In this document: piece by piece, positions 1 through 12,017 of the stretch
Numbering within the stretch: the first letter of the stretch is position 1
How the letters are laid out: every line of letters begins with the position of its first letter
DNA from: Cladorhizidae sp. MBARI D1340-BT2
Lineage: Eukaryota; Porifera; Demospongiae; Poecilosclerida; Cladorhizidae
Direction: 5' to 3'
Assembly (NCBI GenBank): GCA_028752905.1
Contig: JAQNBH010000014.1
Span: 21,609,990 to 21,673,989 of the forward strand
DNA: 64,000 bases
Made by a program: the position numbers and the translations under genes
Notes under the pieces: generated by a model
What the model was told of the DNA's origin: nothing
What the model saw: only the letters and a program-made list of their open reading frames with translations
Databases searched by the model: none

Positions 1-518
1 CTTACGACTATTGATAAGGCTAAGAGTAGGGAGTAGGCCTATGGCTAGGACTAGGAATATACAAAATGTAAGCTTAGGAATAGTGTTAGGGAAAGAGCAG
101 GTCTAATGCTACATGTATATGGCTAGGGTTAATGCTAGGGCCTTGGGTTGGGCTACATACATACATGTACATGACAGTATGTATACATGTACAAAGGAGG
201 CAACCAACTTTAAATAGAAATGAAGTCATACATGTAGTGCTCAAGATCTTTCTCAAGAGCTTTCTGAGAGAGAGTTCCCCTGTTAGACCAGGACTCTAAA
301 TATCCTAAGCTTATCCTCGGCAATATTGGATCAACACAGGGTTGACAGGAAGTTGGCCTCCACTAATGGCAGGCTGAGTGATACTAGAGTAAAGTCAACA
401 AATGCTAAACATTCAGTTTCGTGAAATAATATTTGAGGAAACGTTTTCTCCAGTAATCGAGAGTTTTCTGAGAGAGAATTTCTCTCTAAGAGTCACCGTA
501 TCCCTATTGTTCCTGCCA
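1..518. other. Non-coding sequence with degenerate GGCTAGG-like words
   Basis: I see no coding signal here. The first 160 bases contain scattered GGCTAGG, GGGTTAATGCTAGG and similar words that resemble the units of the 17-18.7 kb array but are not in register. The rest is unique sequence with a few ACATGTACAT words. Confidence 0.5.
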
Positions 519-720
519 CCAGTGTGTGTGTGTGTGTGTGTATGTGTGTGATATTTGCGAGTGAGTGTGTATAAGTACTTGTGAGTGTGTTTGCGAGAGT
601 GTGTGTATGTGTGTGTGTATGCATGAGTGTGTGTGATGTGTGTGTGAGCATGCGTGTGATGTGAGTACATGTGAGTGTCTGACTGTGTGAGTATGTGTGA
701 GAGTGTGTGATAAAAGAGTA
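519..720. repeat. TG-rich microsatellite
   Basis: A run of perfect TG dinucleotides is followed by imperfect GTGTGAG, GTGTATG and GCGAGAG variants over about 200 bp. The minus-strand frames through it (His/Thr-rich) are low-complexity translation of CA repeats, not a gene. Confidence 0.9.
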
Positions 721-778
721 TCACAAGTGAGTGTATGAGAGCCAGCCACTCAGTGTTTAGAATGCCTCAGATGGTTCT

Positions 779-2371
779 GCAGCAGAGGTACATATTGACT
801 GACATTGCAGCAGAGGTAGTATGACATTGCAGCAGAGGTAGTATGACATTGCAGCAGAGGTAGTATGATATTGCAGCAGAGGTAGTATGACATTGCAGCA
901 GAGGTAGTATGATATTGCAGCAGAGGTAGTATGATATTGCAGCAGAGGTAGTATGATATTGCAGTAGAGGTAGTATGATATTGCAGCAGAGGTAGTATGA
1001 TATTGCACCAGAGGTAGTATGACATTGCAGCAGAGGTAGTATGACATTGCAGCAGAGGTAGTATGACATTGCAGCAGAGGTAGTATGATATTGCAGCAGA
1101 GGTAGTATGATATTGCAGCAGAGGTAGTATGACATTGCACCAGAGGTAGTATGATATTGCAGCAGAGGTAGTATGATATTGCACCAGAGGTAGTATGACA
1201 CTGCAGCAGAGGTAGTATGATATTGCAGCAGAGGTAGTATGATATTGCAGCAGAGGTAGTATGATATTGCACCAGAGGTAGTATGACATTGCAGCAGAGG
1301 TAGTATGATATTGCAGCAGAGGTAGTATGATATTGCAGCAGAGGTAGTATGATATTGCAGCAGAGGTAGTATGATATTGCACCAGAGGTAGTATGACATT
1401 GCAGCAGAGGTAGTATGATATTGCAGCAGAGGTAGTATGATATTGCACCAGAGGTAGTATGACATTGCAGCAGAGGTAGTATGATATTGCAGCAGAGGTA
1501 GTATGATATTGCAGCAGAGATAGTATGATATTGCAGCAGAGGTAGTATGATATTGCACCAGAGGTAGTATGATATTGCAGCAGAGATAGTATGATATTGC
1601 AGCAGAGGTAGTATGATATTGCACCAGAGGTAGTATGACATTGCAGCAGAGGTAGTATGATATTGCAGCAGAGGTAGTATGATATTGCAGCAGAGGTAGT
1701 ATGATATTGCACCAGAGGTAGTATGACATTGCAGCAGAGGTAGTATGATATTGCAGCAGAGGTAGTATGATATTGCAGCAGAGGTAGTATGATATTGCAG
1801 CAGAGGTAGTATGATATTGCACCAGAGGTAGTATGACATTGCAGCAGAGGTAGTATGATATTGCAGCAGAGGTAGTATGATATTGCACCAGAGGTAGTAT
1901 GACATTGCAGCAGAGGTAGTATGATATTGCAGCAGAGGTAGTATGATATTGCAGCAGAGGTAGTATGATATTGCAGCAGAGGTAGTATGATATTGCAGCA
2001 GAGGTAGTATGATATTGCACTAAGGGTAGTATGATATTGCAGCAGAGATAGTATGATATTGCAGCAGAGGTAGTATGATATTGCACCAGAGGTAGTATGA
2101 CATTGCAGCAGAGGTAGTATGATATTGCAGCAGAGGTAGTATGATATTGCACCAGAGGTAGTATGATATTGCAGCAGAGGTAGTATGATATTGCACCAGA
2201 GGTAGTATGATATTGCAGCAGAGGTAGTATGATATTGCACCAGAGGTAGTATGATATTGCAGCAGAGATAGTATGATATTGCACCAGAGGTAGTATGATA
2301 TTGCAGCAGAGGTAGTATGATATTGCAGCAGAGGTAGTATGATATTGCAGCAGAGGTAGTATGACATTGCA
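779..2371. repeat. 22-bp minisatellite, about 72 copies
   Basis: The unit is GA(T/C)ATTGCA(G/C)CAGAGGTAGTAT in slightly variable form, repeated head to tail for 1.59 kb. Most variation is at two sites (T/C after GA, G/C after GCA). The GCACCAG variant is usually followed one unit later by GACATTGCAG, which hints at a higher-order unit of several monomers. Because 22 is not a multiple of 3 and the minus strand of the unit has no stop in any frame, all three minus frames stay open for over 1.1 kb. The resulting 'proteins' have a 22-residue period and I treat them as artefacts. Confidence 0.95.
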
Positions 2372-3192
2372 GGAAATACATATATAAGGAACAGGACACG
2401 TAACAGATGGAGCTTGAAATTTGTTCCCCTCCAAAGCAGAACCGTGACCATTTGTGGCAATGTAATGGGACAGGTGCATGCATGCGTGGGCATGCATGTG
2501 TGTGCGTGTGCATGCATTATATAGTGTGTGCAACTCACCATGACCTACCTGACTATAGTTGCCACTATCAAATAACAATGTATATACTGTACGTAAGAAT
2601 TTCATCCCATTTGTAATGCATGACTGACAACCATACAAACCATTCCATTTCCTCGCCATTCCATAAAAAAACATTATCAGCGTCCTGAAACGCACCTAGT
2701 TCTGCTAGTAAAGTCTACTACAACAGTGATCTCCATGTGACATGCATTGTCAGTGAATGTTAATGTGTTGCATTTAGTGGTCTGCAGGATGAGCTTCTGC
2801 TACTACAGCAGTTGGAATCATTTCCTGTTAGTCAACTGTTCATGGGTGGGTGGTGATAAATATGAAAATGTACGCCACAAAATATTTAAGAGAATGGATA
2901 ATCAGAACACAAAAGTAAAAAGCAAACCCCACCCACCCCCGTAAACGCACACTAACACATTGTAGACTCGCAAACTGGAGCTGCAAATTCTTAGGTGCTC
3001 TCCAAGATACGCTGTCGCAGCCTGAGGTTGCCATGGATTTACTTCAAGTCTAATGTGGTCTTCATTCCTCCAAGGCAGCTGTCAACTTGGTTTCTCTCTC
3101 CAACAAATGTGTGGTTCAAATATAAAATGCCAAGAATGTTTGCCAGCAACAGATTGGTGCACCTTTCCCCATTCCATTAGTACTACATGTAG
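2372..3192. other. Intergenic, no gene seen
   Basis: Mixed-composition sequence with a short GCATGCATGTGTG-rich patch near 2475-2520. No reading frame has convincing codon use or splice sites. Confidence 0.5.
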
Positions 3193-3310
3193 AAATGTAG
3201 CTAGTACCATTCATGTAGCTAATACTGTACATGTACCTAGCACTATACATGTAGTTACTACTGTACATGTAGCTATTACTGCACATGTAGTTAGTACTAT
3301 ACATGCAGTT
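3193..3310. repeat. 18-bp minisatellite, about 6 copies
   Basis: Six diverged units of the type CATGTAGCTAGTACTGTA follow one another with the same 18-bp register. The unit contains ACATGT and is rich in TAC/GTA steps. A short periodic plus-strand frame through it comes from the repeat. Confidence 0.8.
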
Positions 3311-3749
3311 ACATAATACACATGTAGCTACATGTAGTAGTGCACATGTGGCTCAGCTTGTAGACATGCATGCCACAACTAGAGACCCATTCGTTTTTTG
3401 AAAAACAAATTTTACAGCAATGATTCATAATCTACACTCCGAGCTGTTCATGGGGACACCTTCTTTAGCAAACAAGCCTTCCATGGTCCAAACTCATGTA
3501 CAGCCTGAAAATACATTCAAATAAACTGAAAAATATTTTCAGGCTACTGTATGTACATGGTGTGGAGGGCTAATTAATTTTGGTTTGCTAAAGAAGGTAC
3601 CAGTGCCCCCCTGAACTGTTCAACTAGACTACCAATGTTTGATCCAAGTAGCCTTATGAGTTTGGGTAACCAAGCCCTCAAAAGGATGGTACCACCATAT
3701 TCTAATTCACTCACACTACACAGTGTACAGTGAGTGGTTGATACAAGCT
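3311..3749. other. Intergenic, weak coding trace on minus
   Basis: The minus frame at about 3574-3680 reads a short protein-like stretch (AWLPKLIRLLGSNIGSL), but no splice sites or start were found. I leave it as unassigned. Confidence 0.3.
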
Positions 3750-3862
3750 GACATGAACAAAGGCAACTGCCCCAATTACCCAACCAAGGGCTTCGGAGGG
3801 TGCAAAATGACATGAACAAAGGCAACTGCCCCAATTACCCAACCAAGGGCTTCGGAGGGTGA
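3750..3862. repeat. 59-bp tandem duplication
   Basis: A 59-bp segment starting ACATGAACAAAGGCAACTGC and ending near CTTCGGAGGGTG occurs twice in direct tandem with almost no divergence. It duplicates a stretch of minus-strand frame, which explains the repeated GNWGSCLCSCH peptide in that frame. Confidence 0.9.
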
Positions 3863-5454
3863 AAAACAGCAGTGAAGGTCCAGGTATAATGGAAGAATGT
3901 AGACTTGACACAGTGAAGATGTTTGAGACTCATGCTTCATCCTTCCAGGAACTCCTTCATCACCAGCAATTGGCATCACTGTTCACAAAGCGACTAATTT
4001 TGCTGTGACCATAGCATCTTGAACGTGATTGCTAGCACTCAAGGCAAGTCTTTCCTAATCAGAGTGGTGAAGATGGAGGCTCGTCTTCACCAAACACCTT
4101 CAGCCAAGCACTAATCCATAAGTATTAGTGGAGCCTAGATAGCATATGAGAATGTTATTCCTATAGTTTCAGATGTACATGTATGTATGTAGCACTGCTC
4201 ACTGTAAGAAAGCATGTACATGTAGGAATGTTACCTCTGCTGTTTACCCTGTCTATGCATGGTTTTTGCCTTGCACACATGGTCAACCTGACAGCTGAAG
4301 TCTTCCACCACCATTGGCTGTTCTTCACACACTTCTGATCTTATCATGATGATAAAATCGGCTCTCCTCAAGAAGCTTTTCAGGAAGAATTAACTCTTGA
4401 AACGTCCGAGTAATTTCATTACAAGTAGTGACGTTAAGTCATGACATACCATGCCACAAGAGTACGAAGGTCATTACAGAGATGTAGAATGGTCAAGGCT
4501 GGCTGCTGATGAATTTCTGAATTAGTGATTTACAAGACAATCTACGGTGAAATAAGCTTGCAAATCTCCACTCCATTTAATGAGAACTGCCAGCTAGCAT
4601 TTGATGGCCGTCTTGACATCGCTTGAAGCCCAAGAAACTCCTCTGACATGTCCGGTACTCAACCTCTTCAAAGATCTCTCTGACAACCTCAGAGCTGGTG
4701 TCTCAAAAACAAGTTTTAGCCCAGAAACACATCGATTGCTTGGCAGCTGAACAAATGACAAAATATGTCAATTCATATCAGACTGCTACAGTATTTCTTC
4801 ACCAAGGGGAGAAGACCACTTGGCAGACGTTCGACCTGCATGTATGTACCCAACTGGACAGCTGTTTGGATTTTTTATAATCACCAGCTCCCAACTCTTG
4901 GAAGACTACTTCAGGGTGCTCCAGGATCTTCTCCGGAGCTGCTCGAAGACTGACTTATCAATATTGTGGACAAACTGCCCACTCCACTCTCCATTCCTGG
5001 ATTATTGGACGGCATGAAAACCTGATTTACATATCCTTCCGCAATAGCTTCAGGTGTTCTTTGGATGCCGATCTTCAGAAGATGTGGAGCACAGTTTCTT
5101 GCAGTGTAAGCAAATGCCCTAACACACAGAAACTGGCCACGTTATAATGAATGGAGACAGTGGAGTACATTTTAGCCGAATTGTTTAAGTGAAACATACT
5201 TATTATTAGTTTTTGTGTTAATTGCCATCTACGATTTATTTTGAAAGAGAAAATCCAATAAAATCTGCCAATGAAATGGATTTGAGAAAAGCCGAAAGAG
5301 TGCTTTTTCTTTAAAGGGAAAACCGCTGGCTTTGGAAATACTGCAGTGTCCCATAACTACTATACTGTATATTGTATAACAAGTTTTATATCTATGATCA
5401 CGGGATATGTACAGAAATTTGGACAAGGAGGGGGAACTTCGGGTATGGTAAAAA
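3863..5454. other. Intergenic, no gene recognised
   Basis: About 1.6 kb without a recognisable gene. Short frames at 4.7-5.0 kb on both strands look weakly coding but have no motif, start or splice support; decayed transposon sequence is possible. Confidence 0.4.
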
Positions 5455-5480
5455 AGGGGGGGGGGGGGGGGGCGGGGGGC
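5455..5480. repeat. Poly-G tract
   Basis: A run of about 18 G followed by C and six more G. Four or more G-runs can be drawn from it, so a G-quadruplex on the plus strand is possible. The length is also prone to assembly error. Confidence 0.85.
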
Positions 5481-5720
5481 GTAGTGCCCAGTATCACGTG
5501 GTCATTAAATCTCAAAATTGAATAATGACACAAGCTCTCACCCCCCCACCTAATTATTCCCCTGATGGTGGTTGAATCAGAATGCAGTGATTTATATGCC
5601 ATTAACACAAACTCACACACAATATTCAATATAATTAGAATATGTACACCTTTTAACACCATTCCAGGAAGAAGTTGACACAAAACAACACCAAACACCC
5701 ACACAAACCAATGGAAGTAA

Positions 5721-8262
5721 TGAAGCTGACTAAGCTTCCATGTGCATGTATAGATGTACATTGAAGCTGACTAAGCGTCCATGTGCATGTATAGATGCAC
5801 ATTGAAGCTGACTAAGCTTCCATGTGCATGTATAGATGTACATTGAAGCTGACTAAGCTTCCATGTGCATGTATAGATGTACATTGAAGCTGACTAAGCT
5901 TCCATGTGCATGTATAGATGTACACTGAAGCTGACTAAGCTTCCATGTGCATGTATACATGTACATTGAAGCTGACTAAGCTTCCATGTGCATGTATAGA
6001 TGTACACTGAAGCTGACTAAGCTTCCATGTGCATGTATAGATGTACATTGAAGCTGACTAAGCTTCCATGTGCATGTATAGATGTACATTGAAGCTGACT
6101 AAGCTTCCATGTGCATGTATAGATGTACATTGAAGCTGACTAAGCTTCCATGTGCATGTATAGATGTACATTGAAGCTGACTAAGCTTCCATGTGCATGT
6201 ATAGATGTACATTGAAGCTGACTAAGCTTCCATGTGCATGTATAGATGTACACTGAAGCTGACTAAGCGTCCATGTGCATGTATAGATGTACACTGAAGC
6301 TGACTAAGCTTCCATGTGCATGTATAGATGTACACTGAAGCTGACTAAGCTTCCATGTGCATGTATAGATGTACATTGAAGCTGACTAAGCTTCCATGTG
6401 CATGTACAGATGTACACTGAAGCTGACTAAGCTTCCATGTGCATGTATAGATGTACATTGAAGCTGACTAAGCTTCCATGTGCATGTATAGATGTACATT
6501 GAAGCTGACTAAGCTTCCATGTGCATGTATAGATGTACATTGAAGCTGACTAAGCTTCCATGTGCATGTATAGATGTACTCTGAAGCTGACTAAGCTTCC
6601 ATGTGCATGTATAGATGTACATTGAAGCTGACTAAGCTTCCATGTGCATGTATAGATGTACATTGAAGCTGACTAAGCTTCCATGTGCATGTATAGATGT
6701 ACACTGAAGCTGACTAAGCTTCCATGTGCATGTATAGATGTACATTGAAGCTGACTAAGCTTCCATGTGCATGTATAGATGCACACTGAAGCTGACTAAG
6801 CTTCCATGTGCATGTATAGATGTACATTGAAGCTGACTAAGCTTCCATGTGCATGTATAGATGTACATTGAAGCTGACTAAGCTTCCATGTGCATGTATA
6901 GATGTACACTGAAGCTGACTAAGCGTCCATGTGCATGTATAGATGTACATTGAAGCTGACTAAGCTTCCATGTGCATGTATAGATGTACATTGAAGCTGA
7001 CTAAGCTTCCATGTGCATGTATAGATGTACACTGAAGCTGACTAAGCTTCCATGTGCATGTATAGATGTACACTGAAGCTGACTAAGCTTCCATGTGCAT
7101 GTATAGATGTACATTGAAGCTGACTAAGCTTCCATGTGCATGTATAGATGTACATTGAAGCTGACTAAGCTTCCATGTGCATGTATAGATGTACATTGAA
7201 GCTGACTAAGCTTCCATGTGCATGTATAGATGTACATTGAAGCTGACTAAGCTTCCATGTGCATGTATAGATGTACACTGAAGCTGACTAAGCTTCCATG
7301 TGCATGTATAGATGTACATTGAAGCTGACTAAGCTTCCATGTGCATGTATAGATGTACATTGAAGCTGACTAAGCTTCCATGTGCATGTATAGATGTACA
7401 CTGAAGCTGACTAAGCTTCCATGTGCATGCATAGATGTACATTGAAGCTGACTAAGCTTCCATGTGCATGTATAGATGTACATTGAAGCTGACTAAGCTT
7501 CCATGTGCATGTATAGATGTACACTGAAGCTGACTAAGCTTCCATGTGCATGTATAGATGTACATTGAAGCTGACTAAGCTTCCATGTGCATGTATAGAT
7601 GTACACTGAAGCTGACTAAGCTTCCATGTGCATGTATAGATGTACACTGAAGCTGACTAAGCTTCCATGTGCATGTATAGATGTACATTGAAGCTGACTA
7701 AGCTTCCATGTGCATGTATAGATGTACATTGAAGCTGACTAAGCTTCCATGTGCATGTATAGATGTACATTGAAGCTGACTAAGCTTCCATGTGCATGTA
7801 TAGATGTACATTGAAGCTGACTAAGCTTCCATGTGCATGTATAGATGTACACTGAAGCTGACTAAGCTTCCATGTGCATGTATAGATGTACATTGAAGCT
7901 GACTAAGCTTCCATGTGCATGTATAGATGTACATTGAAGCTGACTAAGCTTCCATGTGCATGTATAGATGCACACTGAAGCTGACTAAGCTTCCATGTGC
8001 ATGTATAGATGTACATTGAAGCTGACTAAGCTTCCATGTGCATGTATAGATGTACATTGAAGCTGACTAAGCTTCCATGTGCATGTATAGATGTACACTG
8101 AAGCTGACTAAGCTTCCATGTGCATGTATAGATGTACATTGAAGCTGACTAAGCTTCCATGTGCATGTATAGATGTACATTGAAGCTGACTAAGCTTCCA
8201 TGTGCATGTATAGATGTACATTGAAGCTGACTAAGCTTCCATGTGCATGGACAGATGTACAC
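5721..8262. repeat. 41-bp minisatellite, about 62 copies, with a hairpin in each unit
   Basis: The unit has GAAGCTGACTAAGCTTC, then CATGTGCATGTATAGATGTACA(T/C)T. GAAGCT and AGCTTC are perfect inverted arms around a 5-nt GACTA loop, so each monomer can form a small hairpin and carries a HindIII site. Copies are very similar; the main variants are TACATT/TACACT and AAGCGTCC, the latter breaking the arm. The high identity over 2.5 kb suggests recent amplification or homogenisation. Confidence 0.96.
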
Positions 8263-8929
8263 ACAGTAGAGGTAAAAGAACCTTACACTTCTGAAGCATT
8301 GGATTCCCATGCAGAATCAACGTGCGTGGACCATCAGTAAAATATATTTTTCAATGGTGTTTAAAGGGGAAGATACCTTCTTTTTTTAAGTGTTAAAAAA
8401 ACTGTGGCTACACCTTTGGACTTTGGAGCTCCATTGATTCTGCACACTTCGCTCTGTGAACTTGATATAATATATATAGCTAAACCCTTCCACCGCTGAC
8501 TTTCCTGACATTTTTCCTAAAGTATACCAGCTACCAAAAAAAAATCATTATAAAATCATAAAATCAGCATATCAGTTGTAATTTTGTCATGTGAGTCATG
8601 TGATAGCACCATTGTTTATAAACAATGTGATCTCATTAGTTAACCACATTATCAACCACAAAATATGAATATCATTATGCTAAATTTCTCTATCAATATC
8701 TAACATTTAATCAACAAAAAATGTTTATAATATATTTACTCATTTAGTTAGCATTTAGTAAACATTAGTCATGATAATTTAGGCATATAGCAGTATATAG
8801 CGGTGGGGTTTTGACAAAATTTGATCATATGATTCTATAGCCCAGTAATACAATGGTTTATTATGTTATTGAAATTCAACTATTTGAGAAAGAACATGCA
8901 AATACAAATATGTAGATACTTTAGCTAAC
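8263..8929. other. AT-rich intergenic sequence
   Basis: About 670 bp of AT-rich sequence downstream (on minus) of the acidic exon. No clear continuation exon for that gene was found here. Confidence 0.5.
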
Positions 8930-9179
8930 CTGAGTAGGCTTCCTGATCAATTTCATTAAAACTAGAGAGCTGGTCATAGCAAAAGGAAGAATCCTGAGGG
9001 TCTAAAGTAGGGTCAACTACAGCGGCTAAAGAATGCACTGCTGCACGATCAGAACTTGCATTTCCAAGGTAGCCACATATTTCTTCACCTTCTTCTTCCT
9101 CTGACTCATCCTCAGTGAGAGCAAAATCCTCGCTACAAACCAAGGAAAGTACTTCTTTAAGCGTTAAATGTCCACTCAT
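8930..9179 (-). CDS. Acidic N-terminal exon of an unknown protein, transposase-like
   Basis: A first coding exon on the minus strand. The ATG at 9179 is the first in a frame that is also open upstream; it gives MSGHLTLKEVLSLVCSED, then an acid-rich run (TEDESEEEEGEE) and GYLGNASSDRAA. It ends at CTCAG followed by GTTAGC on the minus strand, a plausible 5' splice site leaving one base of a codon. A short helical segment followed by a Glu/Asp run resembles the N-terminus of piggyBac-type transposases and their domesticated derivatives, but no catalytic part is visible downstream, so this is only a suggestion. The frame at 54.8-55.1 kb has a related acidic segment next to the same promoter palindrome. 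It is divergent to the plus-strand gene starting at 9365. Confidence 0.45.
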
Positions 9180-9364
9180 TTTTAGGTCGTCAAAACCGCG
9201 AACCGTCGGTAGTTGCACGTATTTTTCGCTAACTAATCGGGCGTTTCCGGATGTGATTTTTGGACGTCATATAGAGTAATAGTTGCTCTTTCCGGTGGTA
9301 TGCAAATTATGACTATAGGCCAAGCGATCGATTTATTAGCGATTTTTAAAGTCCATTACGCCAT
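9180..9364. promoter_or_regulatory. Divergent promoter with ETS-, CRE- and YY1-like motifs
   Basis: This 185-bp gap separates two divergent coding starts. It contains two TTCCGG cores (GTTTCCGGAT and CTTTCCGGTG, ETS-like), one GACGTCAT (CRE-like), and at its plus-strand end GCCATATGGCGC, which holds the start ATG of the plus gene and an ATGGCG word of the kind found in YY1-type initiators. These motif classes are typical of metazoan housekeeping promoters; function here is inferred. Confidence 0.45.
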
Positions 9365-12017
9365 ATGGCGCTTACAGCGGTGAGTGTTAAAAGGTAGTCT
9401 CTCTGTGTACTCTCACTTAAAAACACACACACAAACAACAACTGTTGCAATAGGTCAACCACAGCAAAGTTACATGCAGTCAAAGTGGTGCACCTCAAAG
9501 CCTGCACTGGATTCTTGCAGTTCTGGGAAAGAGGAAGCCGTGCTCTACAATGTGTTTCATTTGGCGCTAAAATGTGAGTGGTGGTCACGCATGTGGGTTG
9601 AAAACCAATTTGTCAATCCCCACGCTTGACCACATATTCTCACATATTCTCAAGTTTAACGCTTGATGAAAATTCTTAATGGCTTCCTCTAAGCTAATCT
9701 CGACAGTCTAGCAATTTCCTATCAGGAGCTGAACTGCAGAGAATTCAGGCATGCAGGTTTTGAGGTCCTCAACCTTGATTGATTGCGTGTAACTTTGGCA
9801 TGGGCACCTTCATAAAGCTGAGTATGCAGAATCTATGGCTCCAAAGTTGTAAATAGTTGTTGTTTTTGACACTTTGTAAAAAAAAAATGGAACCCCTCCT
9901 CCGCTCCCAAATCTCCCAAATCTTTCACAGAGAGCGCGTAAATATTGAATGGTTCGCATGTGGGGGCCAAAATATTAAAAACTGGGCAAGAAGACCTCAA
10001 GCACTGTGTCGCTGAATATCGGAGGGTGGAACGTTTCCATGGCCTTCAAGGTAGGTTTGTGGTTATCTAAGAGAAGCATGTTACTATAGAAACTGACGAG
10101 TTCAGTTCAACAAATAGCAAGGTTAATTAAGCAGGCTTTACTTAGGTGCTTGTCTTTGATAAGAAACTCAAGATGCAGCACAGGTGTTATCCAGACCTTG
10201 GTGCCTAAAGCAGTGCTACAGTGTTAGTACTGGCTATACACTCGATCTATTTCACCATGTTTAGTCACATCCCTAACCTCGCCCAGGACATTTCCAATTA
10301 TCCGTACAGCTTGTTTGTAGCCTGTCTGATGTTGGAGTTCCTCGGCCAGGAGATTAGAAGTTAAAGTGAGAGGATGCCTGGTTTGTTGGGGAGTTTGTTG
10401 GGAGCCAGAAATGTCTGAGAAAACATAGTTTTGCTTGAACTTTAGTAGGGCTTATTCCAGCTGGCTTAGCTAGAGTGGTATTGTATGATCAGGTAGAGAG
10501 CTTACCTACACATGGTTTGGTTGTAAAAAGCTTGTGATGAATAGAAAACTGGCTAACGTTGTTTTTTTGCTGGAGCTGTTGGGATTTTTCTCATTTGTTT
10601 AGCTAGATGGTAATGAAAGGTTATATGACCTGGTTTGTTATGCCATAAGTATACATAACTAGCAGTGATAGTTTTAGTAGTAGTGTACAGATAGTACTAA
10701 AACATGGCAGCAGGTGCTTTGAATTGCTAACTTGTCAGTGAATTTCTTTTCCGCAAGAAAGAGTTGGCTTCCTCAAAATGGTATACCTTTTGGAAGCTCT
10801 TCTGGGAATGCCCTTTCTGTTTGCCTGAGTGATTGAGGAGAGATATATTGCTGCCGTTTGGTAATTGGGGAATGATATTGAAGTTGGTGAATATCATTAG
10901 GTCATATTATGAGCATTGACCACAACCAGAATTCACTCCCATGAAGCTAACCACTAGTGGTTATTTCCCTCCTACTGCCTACCCCTGTAACCAGTCTATC
11001 CTTCACCATAGCACTTGAGGAGAGAGTTGAGAGCATATTGGCCACTTGCTTGTCCTACCACCTGGTTCAATCATCCTTCAGTAAGTGACCTCTGGTGACC
11101 TCGGAGTACTTCACCTGTCAAACAACAACAGAGCTTACTTAGTTTAGTATTTTGTTCCTTATAAAGATTAATATCTGTGGTTGAATGTGACAGCACCTTT
11201 TAGGGGTAGAAGTTTAATGGCCATTGTCGACCAAATCCAAAAAGAATGATAATGGTGATGATATCTTTGTAAATGTGGTATAGCACACAGATCTTTCACT
11301 AGCAATAGCACTCTGTGAGCCAAGCCTTCCTGTGGTCTATTTTGGTGCTCCTTGCCTATATTTAGTGGAGATAATTATGTAGTATATAATATGTATATTA
11401 TACATACCTGTGTAGAGCTAGGTGTTGCACACATATCCATTTTAGATTCAGTCAAAACCCAGTATTTTATGCCCCAGTTGGTAGCATTGTACAGTAAAGT
11501 TACCCCTAGAAAATGCAGAATAGCTTACTTTTACTGTCTTACACACTCCTCATATGCCAACCATCGAGTATCAGAAGGCTAGAAAATCTTCAATTTTGGC
11601 ATATCTAGTACAGACTGGAGCTCCTTTTAAGGGTCTTTGGGGAGAAATAGAAATATTTCCACAGAGTTATGTGTGTTGTGTAAATATGCTTTAGCTATTC
11701 AATTAGCTTGAACACAAGCCAACTGTAACAAGTGGCAGTGCATGAACAGGGTATGTGGTGCAAGGGTCTTGATGAGAGTCTGAACTCAAGTTTTCTTTCC
11801 TGAAAACATACTTGCTCGGTCAAATCCCACCTACACGATTCTACTCACTTAAAGATTTTTTTCCTCTTCCTAGAGCCAAGTAGAAACTCTGTGCACCAGC
11901 TTTCTGCAAGTGGATGATCTCCAGGAAATGCTCCTCTGGAAAACCATCTACCTTCCCAGCAACATAAGTGGGACAGCTCTTCCACACTTGAAATATCTGT
12001 CCACTAATCTGCCATGA
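9365..12017 (+). CDS. Unknown eight-exon gene
   Basis: I reconstructed this from phase-compatible splice sites; no single long frame exists. Exons: 9365-9379 (MALTA, then GTGAGT); 9465-9573 or 9470-9573 (then GTGAGT); 9707 or 9712-9756; 9933-10050 (then GTAGGT); 10228-10359; 11012-11080 (then GTAAGT); 11291-11364 or 11291-11378; 11874 or 11876-12017 (TGA). Protein-like stretches include RVNIEWFACGG, HCVAEYRRVERFHGLQ, MFSHIPNLAQDISNYPYSLF, LEERVESILATCLSYHLVQ and LCTSFLQVDDLQEMLLWKTI. The product looks helical and I do not recognise the family. Exons 2 and 3 have two alternative frame pairs that both join correctly. Exon 4 (118 bp) needs a one-base shift near 9970-9985 to stay in frame, so it holds a sequencing error, a polymorphism or a disabling mutation. 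Donors of exons 5 and 7 are weak. Confidence 0.5.

Noticed and set aside
757..2695. Several long minus frames (up to about 640 codons) across the 22-bp array
   Set aside because: They are produced by a stop-free 22-bp unit read in three frames and have a strict 22-residue period.
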